DNA of 64,000 bases from Rhizomonospora bruguierae. Lineage in GTDB: Bacteria; Actinomycetota; Actinomycetes; Mycobacteriales; Micromonosporaceae. The stretch spans positions 143,690 through 207,689 of the forward strand of contig NZ_BBQH01000016.1 in the NCBI RefSeq assembly GCF_018397995.1. The letters are read 5' to 3'. Under the pieces are notes generated by a model. The model saw only the letters and a list, made by a program, of their open reading frames with translations, was not told where the DNA came from and searched no databases. The position numbers were made by a program, and so were the translations under genes. Below, piece after piece: positions 45,759-54,156 of the stretch. How positions within the stretch are numbered: the first letter of the stretch is position 1; every line of letters begins with the position of its first letter.

Positions 45759-48689
45759 TCAGGCGTGCTCGGGCTGGTCGCGGCGGCCGGCCTCGCGGGC
45801 GACGTCGATGCGGGAGTTCAGGCCGAGTTTGGCGAGGATGTGCGAGACGTGGGTCTGCACGGTCCGGGGGGAGAGGAACAGCCGGCTGGCGATCTCCGGG
45901 TTCGACATGCCCTCCGCCACCAGCGCGACCACCTTCTCCTCGGTCGCGGTCAGGCTGGTCCAGCCCTGCCGGTCGCGGCGGTGCCGGGCGCGGGAGCCGC
46001 GACGGATCCCGTAGCGGCGGAACGTGGCCTGGGTGCGGGCCAGGTCCCACGCGGCGCCCAGCGTCGAGTACACCGTGTAGGCGCTGGTGAAGTGGGTGCG
46101 GGCGGCCGAGGGGTCGCCGCTTTCGGCCAGCGCGACGCCGGCCGCCTCGAGCGCCTGCGCGCGGGGCAGCGGCCGGCCGGCGCGGCGGTACTGTTCGGCG
46201 GCGTCCAGGAGGCGGGCGGCGTCGCCGTCCAGCAGCCCGCGGCAGTGCAGCGCGATCGCCCGGCGGTGCGGGGCGTCCGCCTTGGTGGTGACCGCCTCGG
46301 CGCGGGCGGCGGCGGCGCGGGCGGCGTCCGCGTCCCCGACGGCGACCGCCAGGCGGACCGCGTCCGGCAGCAGTTCGGCGGCCTCCTCGACCTCCTCGGT
46401 CGGGCCGGTCAGCCCGTCCATCAGCACGGCCAGCGCCTGCTCCGGCTCGTCCGCCTGCTCGCGGACCAGGCTGCGGGCCAGCGCCAGCGAGCCGTGCATG
46501 CGGTGCCCGAGCCGGGCGGCGTAGCGTTCGGCGCGCACCAGGTGGCGGCGGGCCCCTGCGTCGCCGCGGTGCAGCCGGATCGTGGCGGCCAGCCCGTTGC
46601 CGGCGCACTCGACCATCGGGTCCTGCGCGTCGGGGCGCGGGGCCGCCAGTTCGGCCAGCGCCTCGTCCCACCGGCCGACGTCGTACAGCAGCTCGACGAG
46701 CACGCTCTGCGCCTGCGACACCCGGACCGCGTTGCCCGCCTCCCCGGCGAGGTGGCGGACGTCGCGGGCGGCGGAGATGGCGTCGTCGTACCGGTCCAGG
46801 TCGCTGAGCGCGACCGCCTGGTTGATCCGCATGAGCAGGCGCAGGTCGATCAGCGCCGGGTCGCCCTCGGCGGCGGCCAGCGCCCGGTCGAACAGCGGCA
46901 GCGCCCGGCCGGCCTCGCCGCGCATGCCGTGGATGATCGTCTGGATGCCGAGCGCCCAGGCGGTGGCCCAGCCGTCGCCGGCCGCGGTGGCGGCCGCGAG
47001 CGCCTTCTCGGCGGCGGCCTGCGCCGCGTCGAGTCGCCCGACCGCCCGGTGCGTGCGGGCGACCAGCACCAGCAGCCGCGCCCGGTGCCGCGGCTCGACC
47101 CCGGGCGCCCGCAGCGCCCGTTCGAGCGCCGGCAGCAACTCGCCGTGGCGCCCCGCCATCGACCGGCACTGCGCGAGCGTCCAATGCAGATCGACCAGCA
47201 CGTCCGGCGGGGTGACGTGGGCCAGGGCCGCGGTGGCCACGCTGGCCGCGCCGTCCTGCTCGCCGACCCGGTAGAGCGCGTCGGCGAGCCGGCAGGAGAG
47301 CACGCCGTGCGGCGCCACCCCGGCGGGCACCGCGGCGGTGGCCCAGCGCAACAGGGGGATGGCGGCGTGCGGGGCGTTGCCCACCAGGTACTGCGCCGCC
47401 TCCACCAGCCAGGCCATCATCCAGTCGTCGACGGTGGCGGTGCTCTCGCCGTCCTCGGCGGCGGCGAGTAGTTGCCGGGCGACCCGCTCGGGCGGCGCGG
47501 CCGCCGCCGCCAGCGCCCGGCCCGCGTCCCGGTGCCAGGCGGCCCGCACGCCCGCCGCCATCCCCTGATACAGGGCGTCGCGGATCATCGGGTGCCGGAA
47601 CGCCAGCTCGGTGCCGTCCTCGCGCAGCACGTTCGCCAGGATCGCCTCGTCCAGCAGCGGCTTCAGGTCCGCGGCCAGCCCCCGCGAGCACACCGCGGCC
47701 AGTTCGCTGACCCGGAAGGTCGTGCCGAGCAGCGCCGCCGCGTGCAGCACCTCGCGGGCCGCGGGGGAGAGGAAGCCCAGCCGGTCCGCGATCGCCGCGG
47801 CCAGCGACGCCGGCGCCCGGTCCCGGGTGTCCACCTGTCCATCATGGACGGTCAGCAGCCCGCCGCGGATCAGCGCGTCGACGAGTTCGGTGAGGTACAG
47901 CGGGTTGCCCGCAGCGCCCGCGGCGAGCCGCACCAGGCCCGGACCCGGTGGGCCGCCGACGGCGCGCGCCACGAACTCGGCCACCTCGCCGCCGCCCAGG
48001 CTGTGCAGCCGGTGCACGTTGGCCGGGCGCAGGGTGCGGCGCAGGACGTTGAGGTCGTCCCGGTGCGGCACGGAGCGGGTCGCCCCGACGAGCAGGAGCG
48101 GCATGCGCTCGACCGCGCGCGCCAGCCGGTTCAGCGTCATGACCGTCGCGGAGTCGGCCCACTGGAGATCGTCCAGGACCAGCAGGGTCGGTCCGGCGTC
48201 GCACACCTCGCCGACCCGGCCCAGTAACCGTTCCGCGGCGTTGGCCACCCGGTCGCTCCGGTCGCCGGGAGTCGCCTCCGGGTCGGTCAGGGCGTCCACG
48301 GTGGGGATCGGCGCCCGCCCGCCGCGCGCGGTGAGCGCGTCGTTGAGCGCCTCGGCGAGCGGAAGCAGCGGGAACGCCCGACTCAGCTCGTCGCAGGAGC
48401 CGCGTAGCACCTGGCATCCGCGGGCGGACGCCTCCTCGGCCGCGAGGCGCAGCAGCGAGGTCTTACCGATCCCCGGCTCGCCCTCGACCAGTAGCGCCCC
48501 GCCCCCGCCGGCGGCTAGCCCGGCCACCCGCTGGCGCAGCCGTTCCACCTGCCGTTGCCGGCCGATGAGCGGATCGGACAGGAGCGCGTCACCCACCGGC
48601 AGATCCCCGCTTTCTTGACCCGTTGCCCTTGTCAACTGTTCGATCCGCCGGCGGGCCGCCCGAACGCGCTCGGCCACCCCGTACCGCAT
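45759..48689 (-). CDS. LAL-type LuxR family transcriptional regulator
   Basis: 976 residues. The N-terminal AAA/STAND ATPase region has Walker A GEPGIGKTSLL near residue 71 and Walker B LLVLDDLQWAD. A long TPR-like helical middle follows. The C-terminal LuxR helix-turn-helix is LTATEEKVVALVAEGMSNPEIASRLFLSPRTVQTH in outline. Large ATP-binding LuxR regulators activate secondary metabolism and sugar-use genes in actinobacteria. ATG 48689. It is divergent from a small exported peptide gene across 230 nt that hold two palindromes. Confidence 0.92.
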   Translation of the reverse strand: MRYGVAERVRAARRRIEQLTRATGQESGDLPVGDALLSDPLIGRQRQVERLRQRVAGLAAGGGGALLVEGEPGIGKTSLLRLAAEEASARGCQVLRGSCDELSRAFPLLPLAEALNDALTARGGRAPIPTVDALTDPEATPGDRSDRVANAAERLLGRVGEVCDAGPTLLVLDDLQWADSATVMTLNRLARAVERMPLLLVGATRSVPHRDDLNVLRRTLRPANVHRLHSLGGGEVAEFVARAVGGPPGPGLVRLAAGAAGNPLYLTELVDALIRGGLLTVHDGQVDTRDRAPASLAAAIADRLGFLSPAAREVLHAAALLGTTFRVSELAAVCSRGLAADLKPLLDEAILANVLREDGTELAFRHPMIRDALYQGMAAGVRAAWHRDAGRALAAAAAPPERVARQLLAAAEDGESTATVDDWMMAWLVEAAQYLVGNAPHAAIPLLRWATAAVPAGVAPHGVLSCRLADALYRVGEQDGAASVATAALAHVTPPDVLVDLHWTLAQCRSMAGRHGELLPALERALRAPGVEPRHRARLLVLVARTHRAVGRLDAAQAAAEKALAAATAAGDGWATAWALGIQTIIHGMRGEAGRALPLFDRALAAAEGDPALIDLRLLMRINQAVALSDLDRYDDAISAARDVRHLAGEAGNAVRVSQAQSVLVELLYDVGRWDEALAELAAPRPDAQDPMVECAGNGLAATIRLHRGDAGARRHLVRAERYAARLGHRMHGSLALARSLVREQADEPEQALAVLMDGLTGPTEEVEEAAELLPDAVRLAVAVGDADAARAAAARAEAVTTKADAPHRRAIALHCRGLLDGDAARLLDAAEQYRRAGRPLPRAQALEAAGVALAESGDPSAARTHFTSAYTVYSTLGAAWDLARTQATFRRYGIRRGSRARHRRDRQGWTSLTATEEKVVALVAEGMSNPEIASRLFLSPRTVQTHVSHILAKLGLNSRIDVAREAGRRDQPEHA

Positions 48690-48853
48690 TTGACCTCGGA
48701 TAAAGCGGAGACACCCGCTGCCTTTGTTTCGCCAACGCCCGCGCGAACGTTTCGGCAGAGCGACGGACGTCGAAGCGATTTGCCAGTGGTTCCCGAGAAG
48801 TTCACTAGATGTTCACCTTCGAGACACCTGACGTTCGCTCACCTTCCTCACCG

Positions 48854-48864
48854 TTGGTAACCAA
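48854..48864. promoter_or_regulatory. Palindrome in LAL/peptide divergent region
   Basis: TTGGT-A-ACCAA, arms of 5 bp, 56 nt upstream of the peptide start. Candidate operator; no known family motif. Confidence 0.35.
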
Positions 48865-48865
48865 T

Positions 48866-48877
48866 ACCTGGCCAGGT
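48866..48877. promoter_or_regulatory. 12-bp perfect palindrome in LAL/peptide divergent region
   Basis: ACCTGGCCAGGT, a perfect 12-bp palindrome one base after the previous element. Together they look like a regulator-binding region for the divergent LAL regulator or peptide gene. Inferred. Confidence 0.4.
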
Positions 48878-48919
48878 GTTACTTTCCCGGCACCCACTTG
48901 GCAGGCTGGAGTGCGCACA

Positions 48920-49114
48920 ATGCGGACCAAAAAGAGCAACTCCGGTCTTGTCGTGTACCTGACGGCGGCAGCACTTGCCGTCGCGGCCGCTGCAACGACC
49001 GCGACGACATCCGTCTATCACGACATGACCATCCAGGCCATCGTCCACCCCGTTACCACGGTCGGGTCAGCTACCACCTCCGGCATGACGTCCGCCGTCT
49101 ACCACGACATGTAA
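48920..49114 (+). CDS. Small exported peptide with repeated YHDM motif
   Basis: 64 residues. Basic start MRTKKSNSG, one hydrophobic helix VVYLTAAALAVAAAATTATT (about residues 11-30), then a short exterior tail with SVYHDMTIQ and a second copy SAVYHDM as the last residues. The two YHDM copies are 28 residues apart in a Thr/Val-rich stretch. It could be a secreted signal, a membrane-inserted peptide or a peptide precursor. No modification enzyme is next to it. It is divergent from the LAL regulator, suggesting control by it or a signalling loop. GTG 48911 is a possible earlier start. Confidence 0.6.
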   Translation: MRTKKSNSGLVVYLTAAALAVAAAATTATTSVYHDMTIQAIVHPVTTVGSATTSGMTSAVYHDM

Positions 49115-49889
49115 CTATTCCTGCCGGCCGTCCGGTTGGGAAGTCCCGTCCTGCAATCCCGACGTGCAAATTGCGCAATAGCCGGCGGCGGCGCCGATCC
49201 CCCTCACACCGGCGCCGCCGCCCCCGCCCCGATATCTCGCCCTGCTGGGCGCCGCCCGGCTGGCCCCGGCCGCCCGTCGTGCTGGCACCGCATGCGCGGG
49301 CGGCAGCCGGCCTGCCGCGCCCGGAGCCGCCTCCACGCCGCCTTCTGGGACAGCCGCCCCGGCGGGCTCGACACCGGCAGGCGCCGCCCGTACAGAAGCA
49401 GAGCAAAGCGCCCGGACAGCAGGACCGACCCCACGTGAGTGGCGTGGCGTGAGTGAATCAGCCGGGCCGATGCGTGCGAGGGTGACCATCCACGTCTCAT
49501 CGCTGGCGCCGGGGTCGGCACGTACCGGCCGATCAGGCCGGCCGGGGTAGCGCCGGGTCTGTGCTGGCTCCTCGGGCCGGCGGGCGTCCTGCCCTTCGCT
49601 GTTCCGCCAGGTGGCGGATGTGATCGGCCCGGGCGCGCGCCGACGATGGTCCTGCGCACGGCCGACCAGGTCCCCGACGGTGTACGCCACAGGGCTACGG
49701 CGGCGGGTGACGGGTTGCGCAGCCTGACCCCCCGGGCTGCGCAACCCACGGCCGGCGCGGCGACGGGCGTGTTCGCGGTGGAGATGGAGCCGACAGCGCC
49801 GCGGCGACCCGCACCCGGCCATCCTGCCCGATCCCCGAACGGCCGCACGGTACGGTCTTGAGCGAACGTGAACGGGACGGGGCGGGGGG
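49115..49889. other. Intergenic region, 775 nt
   Basis: No gene can be supported. Open frames on both strands are Pro/Arg-rich shadows lacking start signals. The region holds one strong hairpin (49712-49747) and otherwise GC-rich sequence of unclear origin. Confidence 0.55.
49712..49747. terminator. 13-bp perfect hairpin
   Basis: GGGTTGCGCAGCC at 49712-49724 pairs perfectly with GGCTGCGCAACCC at 49735-49747, a 13-bp stem with a 10-nt loop. It could act as a bidirectional terminator between the peptide gene and the flippase-like gene. The nearest upstream stop is 600 nt away. Confidence 0.5.
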
Positions 49890-51017
49890 ATGACCGGCGG
49901 GGCGGGGGCGCGGCGGTGGCGGCAGATCACCATCACCATCGCCGTGCTGGGCGTTCTGACCGTGGAACTGGTGGTTGGTTGGCCGTCCCTGGCCGCCGCG
50001 CTGGCCCAGCTGCGCACGCCGAGTCCCGCCTGGCTGGCCGCCGCCGTGGCCGCCGAGGTGGCGTCGATGGGGGTGTTCGCCCGGATGCAGCGGCGGCTGC
50101 TGCGCTCGGCCGGTACCCGGGTGCACCTGGCCCGGCACGTCGCGCTGGCGTACGCGGCGCACTCGCTGAGCGTCACGCTGCCCGGCGGTCCGGTCTTCTC
50201 CACCACGTTCACGTTCCGCCAGTTGCGCCGGTTCGGGGCGTCCGCCGCGGTGGCGTCCTGGTGTGTCGCGCTGTCCGGGGTGCTCAGCACGGGCGCGCTG
50301 ATCGTGATCGGCGCGGCGGTCGGCATCCTGGCCCGCAGCGGCGGCGGCTGGACCACCCTCGGCGGCTGCCTCGCCACCGCGCTGGTGATCGTGCTGGCGA
50401 TCCGGGTGCTGGCCCAGCACCCGCAGTGCCTGGCCTCCCCGGCCGCCCGCCTGATGGCCGGCGTCAACCGGCTCCGCGGCCGGCCCAGGGAGCACGGGGC
50501 CGACCGCGTCACCGCGCTGGTCGACCAGATCCTCGCGGTCCGGATCCGCCCGATGGACCTGTCCATGGCCGCCGCCTTCGCCATCGCCAACTGGCTGCTC
50601 GACGCCGCCTGCCTGCTGCTGTGCTGCCGCGCGGTCGGCGCGCAGGGGATCACCGTCGTCCAGCTGGTCATCGCGTACGCCGCCGGCATGGCCGCCGCGA
50701 GCATCCCCCTGGTACCCGGTGGGTTGGGGGTGGTGGACGGCGCGCTGGTTCTCGGTCTGGTGGCCGGCGGACTGCCGGCCAGCGGCGCGATCGCCGCCGT
50801 CGTGCTGTACCGGCTGGTGAGTTTCGGCTTCATCATCGGCGCCGGCTGGGTGTTCTGGCTGATCATCCGGCGCGCCGGGTTCCCGCCCGAGCCGCAGGAG
50901 CGCGGCGTGCTGGCGCGCGTCCTGTGGTACCTGCGGTGCGCGCAGTGGCGGACCGGCGATCGGGCGGTTGAGCCGGCGGCGCGCGAGCCCGAGCCCGCCG
51001 GCACGAGCCGCGGATAG
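49890..51017 (+). CDS. UPF0104 flippase-like membrane protein
   Basis: 375 residues with about eight helices, same superfamily as the protein at 35.3-36.5 kb: ALAYAAHSLSVTLPGGPVFSTTFTFRQLRRFG and AAASIPLVPGGLGVVDGALVLGLV. The PGG-G signature near the end is typical. Substrate unknown, probably lipid-linked sugar or polyisoprenoid-linked intermediates. ATG 49890 has GGCGGGGGG upstream. The C-terminus is acidic and variable. Confidence 0.85.
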   Translation: MTGGAGARRWRQITITIAVLGVLTVELVVGWPSLAAALAQLRTPSPAWLAAAVAAEVASMGVFARMQRRLLRSAGTRVHLARHVALAYAAHSLSVTLPGGPVFSTTFTFRQLRRFGASAAVASWCVALSGVLSTGALIVIGAAVGILARSGGGWTTLGGCLATALVIVLAIRVLAQHPQCLASPAARLMAGVNRLRGRPREHGADRVTALVDQILAVRIRPMDLSMAAAFAIANWLLDAACLLLCCRAVGAQGITVVQLVIAYAAGMAAASIPLVPGGLGVVDGALVLGLVAGGLPASGAIAAVVLYRLVSFGFIIGAGWVFWLIIRRAGFPPEPQERGVLARVLWYLRCAQWRTGDRAVEPAAREPEPAGTSRG

Positions 51018-51022
51018 CGGCT

Positions 51023-51070
51023 GGGCCGCGCCGTCCGCGCTGGGCCGCGCCGTCCGCGCTGGGCCGCGCG
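51023..51070. repeat. 19-bp tandem repeat
   Basis: GGGCCGCGCCGTCCGCGCT at 51023-51041 is repeated exactly at 51042-51060, and a third partial copy follows. It lies between convergent genes and could form hairpins. No function assigned. Confidence 0.8.
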
Positions 51071-51101
51071 CGGTCCGGGCCTTCCCCGGCGTCAGAGCGG
51101 G

Positions 51102-52502
51102 CTACCTCGGGCCCTGTGGCGCCGCGCTGATCTCGCGGGGCGCCGGCTCCAGGCGCAGGCGCAGGGCGGTGTGGTCGAGGGTGGCGGGCAGGTGCTCCGG
51201 GAACAGCCGCCGGCCGCCCGCCGGCACCGGCCGGCGGTCCCGGATCACCTCGGCGAGCAGTGTGCCGGCCACCAGCAGCACCAGGTTGCGCCCGGGGCAG
51301 CGCCCCGGCCCATCGCTGAACGGGATCAGTGCCCCGCTGCTGGCGGCCCGCCCGTCCAGCCACGCCTCGGGGGTGAACCGGTCCGCGAAGGGCACGGTCG
51401 CCGGGTCCCGGTGGAAGTAGCTGCTGATGATCAGCAGTGAGGTGCCGGCCGGCAGCCGCCCCGCGGGCCACAGCGTCTCGGCCAGGCTGTCCCGGAGGAT
51501 CGCCTGCGTGGTCGGCCACAACCGCACCGCGTCCAGGACGCAGGCGCGCAGGTACGGCCGGTACAGCCGGTCGCCGGCCGCCTCGGCCCGGGCCCGCTCC
51601 AGCGCCTCCGGGTGGGCGGCGAGCACGGCGAGTGCCCGGTAGGTGGCGACGGCGGCCGAGTCGAACGCGAACAGCCACTGCGGCGCCTGGCCCACCGGGT
51701 CCGCACCGGGCGGCGCCGGGGTCTTCGCGAGCACCGCCATCAGGCTGTCCGGCTCGGCCCGGGCCGCGTACCCGGCCAGGCGCGCGGTGAACTCGTGGCG
51801 CAGGCGTTCCCGCCGCGGGCGCAGGTACGCCCAGTTCGCGCGGTCGCGAAGCTGGTCCAGGACGGCGGTGAACCGGGTGTCGTCGGCGGCGGCGTCGCCG
51901 AGCACCACCCGCCGCACGATCCGCCCCGCGACGCGGTGGAACCCCGCCCAGGTGAGCGTGTCGCCCAGGGCCGCCGCCTCGTCGGCCACCTTCCGGGCGA
52001 ACGTGTCGCCCAGCCGGTGCACCGGCGAGGGGGTGTCCAGCACCGTCTCGTTCAGCCGCCGCCGGACCGGCCGCTGCTCGCCGGTGGAGATGAGCACCCC
52101 GTGCGGTTGGAAGTGCGCCAGCGCCGCCCGCTTCTCCCGGGTGGCGGGGGCGAACGGCTCCGGGGAGCCGGCCAGCACCCGGCGCGCGTGGTCGGGGGAC
52201 AGGGGCAGCGCGAACCGCCCCAGCGGCGCCGCCAGCCGCACGGGCCCGCCGTGGTAGCGCGCCCGCAGCGCGGCGAGGACCCGGTAGACGCGCCGGTCGG
52301 CGTCCCGCCGGTCGGCCACCGCGAGCGCGGCGGGGCGGGGCAGGATCACCCCGCGGGCCACCAGGGGCGCGACCACCGCGGTGAGCACCCGCGCCGTCTC
52401 CGCGAGCGTCGCGCGCGGTACCAGCGGTACCCGGTCGAGGCCGCCCGCGCCCCTACCCGTGGATCCGTCGGTGGCGCGGCGCGGGGCCGGCAGCCCGCTC
52501 AT
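51102..52502 (-). CDS. Cytochrome P450 with atypical K-helix motif
   Basis: 466 residues. The haem loop FSDGPGRCPGRNL carries the Cys thiolate ligand. The I-helix has FAFDSAAVATYRAL, keeping an acid-alcohol pair (D-S). The K-helix ExxR is DAVR in CVLDAVRLWPTT, an Asp for Glu change. Its ATG at 52502 overlaps the stop of the hemerythrin gene (ATGA). It is the last of an SDR-hemerythrin-P450 operon. Substrate unknown. Confidence 0.87.
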   Translation of the reverse strand: MSGLPAPRRATDGSTGRGAGGLDRVPLVPRATLAETARVLTAVVAPLVARGVILPRPAALAVADRRDADRRVYRVLAALRARYHGGPVRLAAPLGRFALPLSPDHARRVLAGSPEPFAPATREKRAALAHFQPHGVLISTGEQRPVRRRLNETVLDTPSPVHRLGDTFARKVADEAAALGDTLTWAGFHRVAGRIVRRVVLGDAAADDTRFTAVLDQLRDRANWAYLRPRRERLRHEFTARLAGYAARAEPDSLMAVLAKTPAPPGADPVGQAPQWLFAFDSAAVATYRALAVLAAHPEALERARAEAAGDRLYRPYLRACVLDAVRLWPTTQAILRDSLAETLWPAGRLPAGTSLLIISSYFHRDPATVPFADRFTPEAWLDGRAASSGALIPFSDGPGRCPGRNLVLLVAGTLLAEVIRDRRPVPAGGRRLFPEHLPATLDHTALRLRLEPAPREISAAPQGPR

Positions 52503-53074
52503 CCCCGGTGGTTGTCGTTCTTCTCGCGCCAGTCCCGCATCACGTCCCGGACCCGGTCGAACAGGGCCAGCGGAGGGCCGGCGAGCAGGTTGGCGCCGGG
52601 CGACTCGCCGCTGTGCGGATGCGGCCGGGTCGGTGCCATCCGTTCGGCGGTGCGCACCGCGTCGGCCATCCGCATCAGCCGCTCCTGCGGCACGTTCGCC
52701 CGCAGCCGGGAGAACTCCTCCGCCTCCTCCTTGCTCGCGTGGGTGACGACCGCCTCGGACAGGGTGTTCAGCCGGGTGTTGAACTCCGGGTGGTCCACGC
52801 CCAGGTCGTACAGGTCCGCGAGGGCACGCTTGGCCTCGTCCTCCTCGGTGAGCCGGGCCTGCACCACCGCGTCGCCGGCCTCCTTGCGCGCGGCCGGGTG
52901 CACCACCAGTTCCTCCGCGCTCTCGTGCACGGCGAGCAGGCGCACCAGATCCTCGAACAGCTCACGCCGGTGCGGCCCCTGCGCGGTGGCCAGCTCGCTG
53001 AACATCGCCTTGATCTGGCTGTGCTGCGCGAGCAGCAGGTCCACTACGTCCTCTTGTTTCTGCATGGTGGTCAT
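52499..53074 (-). CDS. Hemerythrin-domain protein
   Basis: 191 residues with hemerythrin-type helices: LLLAQHSQIKAMFSEL, AVHESAEELVVHPAARKE and TLSEAVVTHASKEEAEEF, supplying His and Glu ligands for a diiron or oxygen/NO-binding site. A Pro/His tail follows. ATG 53074 is chosen; ATG 53065 is also possible. It is translationally coupled to the P450, hinting that it buffers oxygen or redox for it. Confidence 0.85.
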   Translation of the reverse strand: MTTMQKQEDVVDLLLAQHSQIKAMFSELATAQGPHRRELFEDLVRLLAVHESAEELVVHPAARKEAGDAVVQARLTEEDEAKRALADLYDLGVDHPEFNTRLNTLSEAVVTHASKEEAEEFSRLRANVPQERLMRMADAVRTAERMAPTRPHPHSGESPGANLLAGPPLALFDRVRDVMRDWREKNDNHRG

Positions 53075-53146
53075 GCCGGCCCGCGTACCCGGCGGCGGGC
53101 GGGCCATGCGCGCCACGGGCGGGTTTCCCGCGGAGCGCGGCAACGG

Positions 53147-53947
53147 CTACTTCCGCGCCGACCCGGGCCGCGACACGTTCCGGTGCAGCCGGGCCTTGAG
53201 GGTCTCCGGCGTGACCTTCGCCGCGCCGGCCACGATCCGGTTCCGTACCGAGCCGGCGACGACGTGGTCGCGGCCCGCCATGAGCGCTTCGAAACCTTCC
53301 CGGGCGACCTGTTCCGCGCTGTCCTTCCGTCCGGCGCCCAGGCGCGTATCCTCCATCCCGGCGCGGGCGAAGAAGTTGGTCTGGGTCGGACCGGGCATCA
53401 GCGCGGTCACCGTGATCCCGCTGTCCCTCAGCTCCTCGCGCAGCGCCTCCGAGAACGACAGCAGGAACGCCTTCGACGCCGCGTACGACGCCTCGAACGG
53501 CCCCGGCTGGGTGGCCGCGATCGACGAGGTGAACAGGATCCGCCCGGCGCCGCGCGGTGCCATCAGCTGCACGCAGCGCTTGGCCAGGTGCACCGAGGAC
53601 CGCACGTTCAGGTCGACCAGGCGCAGGTCCGGCTCCAGCGGCGTCTCGGCGAACGGCCCGCTCACCCCGACGCCCGCGTTGATGGCCACCGCCTCCAGGG
53701 GACGGCCGTCCGCCTTGATCCGCGCGTACAGGTCCTCCACGCCGCCGTGCGTGGCCAGGTCCGCCTGTACCGGCTCGACGGCCGCGCCCAGGTCGGCGAA
53801 GTCCCGCCCGGCGGCGGTGACGCCGGCGTCCTCGGCCGCCACGACCAGGTCGTACCCGTGCCGGGCGAACTGCTTGGCCAGCTCGTACCCGATGCCGCTG
53901 GATGCGCCGGTGACCGCCGCGAGCGGGCGGGTCGAAGGTGTCGTCAT
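53147..53947 (-). CDS. Short-chain dehydrogenase/reductase
   Basis: 266 residues with TGASSGIGYELAKQFA as the NAD(P) loop, INAGVGVSG for NAG, and the YAASK motif with Ser (FTSSIAATQ) and Tyr/Lys (SYAASKAF) catalytic residues. Its last residues are basic. ATG 53947 has GGAGAAC upstream. First gene of a likely operon with hemerythrin and P450; substrate unknown. Confidence 0.88.
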   Translation of the reverse strand: MTTPSTRPLAAVTGASSGIGYELAKQFARHGYDLVVAAEDAGVTAAGRDFADLGAAVEPVQADLATHGGVEDLYARIKADGRPLEAVAINAGVGVSGPFAETPLEPDLRLVDLNVRSSVHLAKRCVQLMAPRGAGRILFTSSIAATQPGPFEASYAASKAFLLSFSEALREELRDSGITVTALMPGPTQTNFFARAGMEDTRLGAGRKDSAEQVAREGFEALMAGRDHVVAGSVRNRIVAGAAKVTPETLKARLHRNVSRPGSARK

Positions 53948-54156
53948 GGTCCGGTTCTCCATTTCTCGCGCCTGACGTCCCTCGTGCCCCGGTGGCCGCC
54001 GACCTAACGCGACGGCGGGGGCGCGATGTTTACCTTGATCGCCCTGGGGAATTCCGGCCGAGCACCGCTTGGGGGCCTGAGTTTCGGGTCGGGCCGCTGT
54101 GGACAGTGTCGTCGTATCGGTAGTCCCCTTCACCCGAGAGGTCGACGGAGCCGCCC

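Noticed and set aside
49136..49438. A 100-codon forward ORF after the YHDM peptide.
   Set aside because: Low-complexity Pro/Arg/Ala composition, no ribosome site, and other frames look similar.
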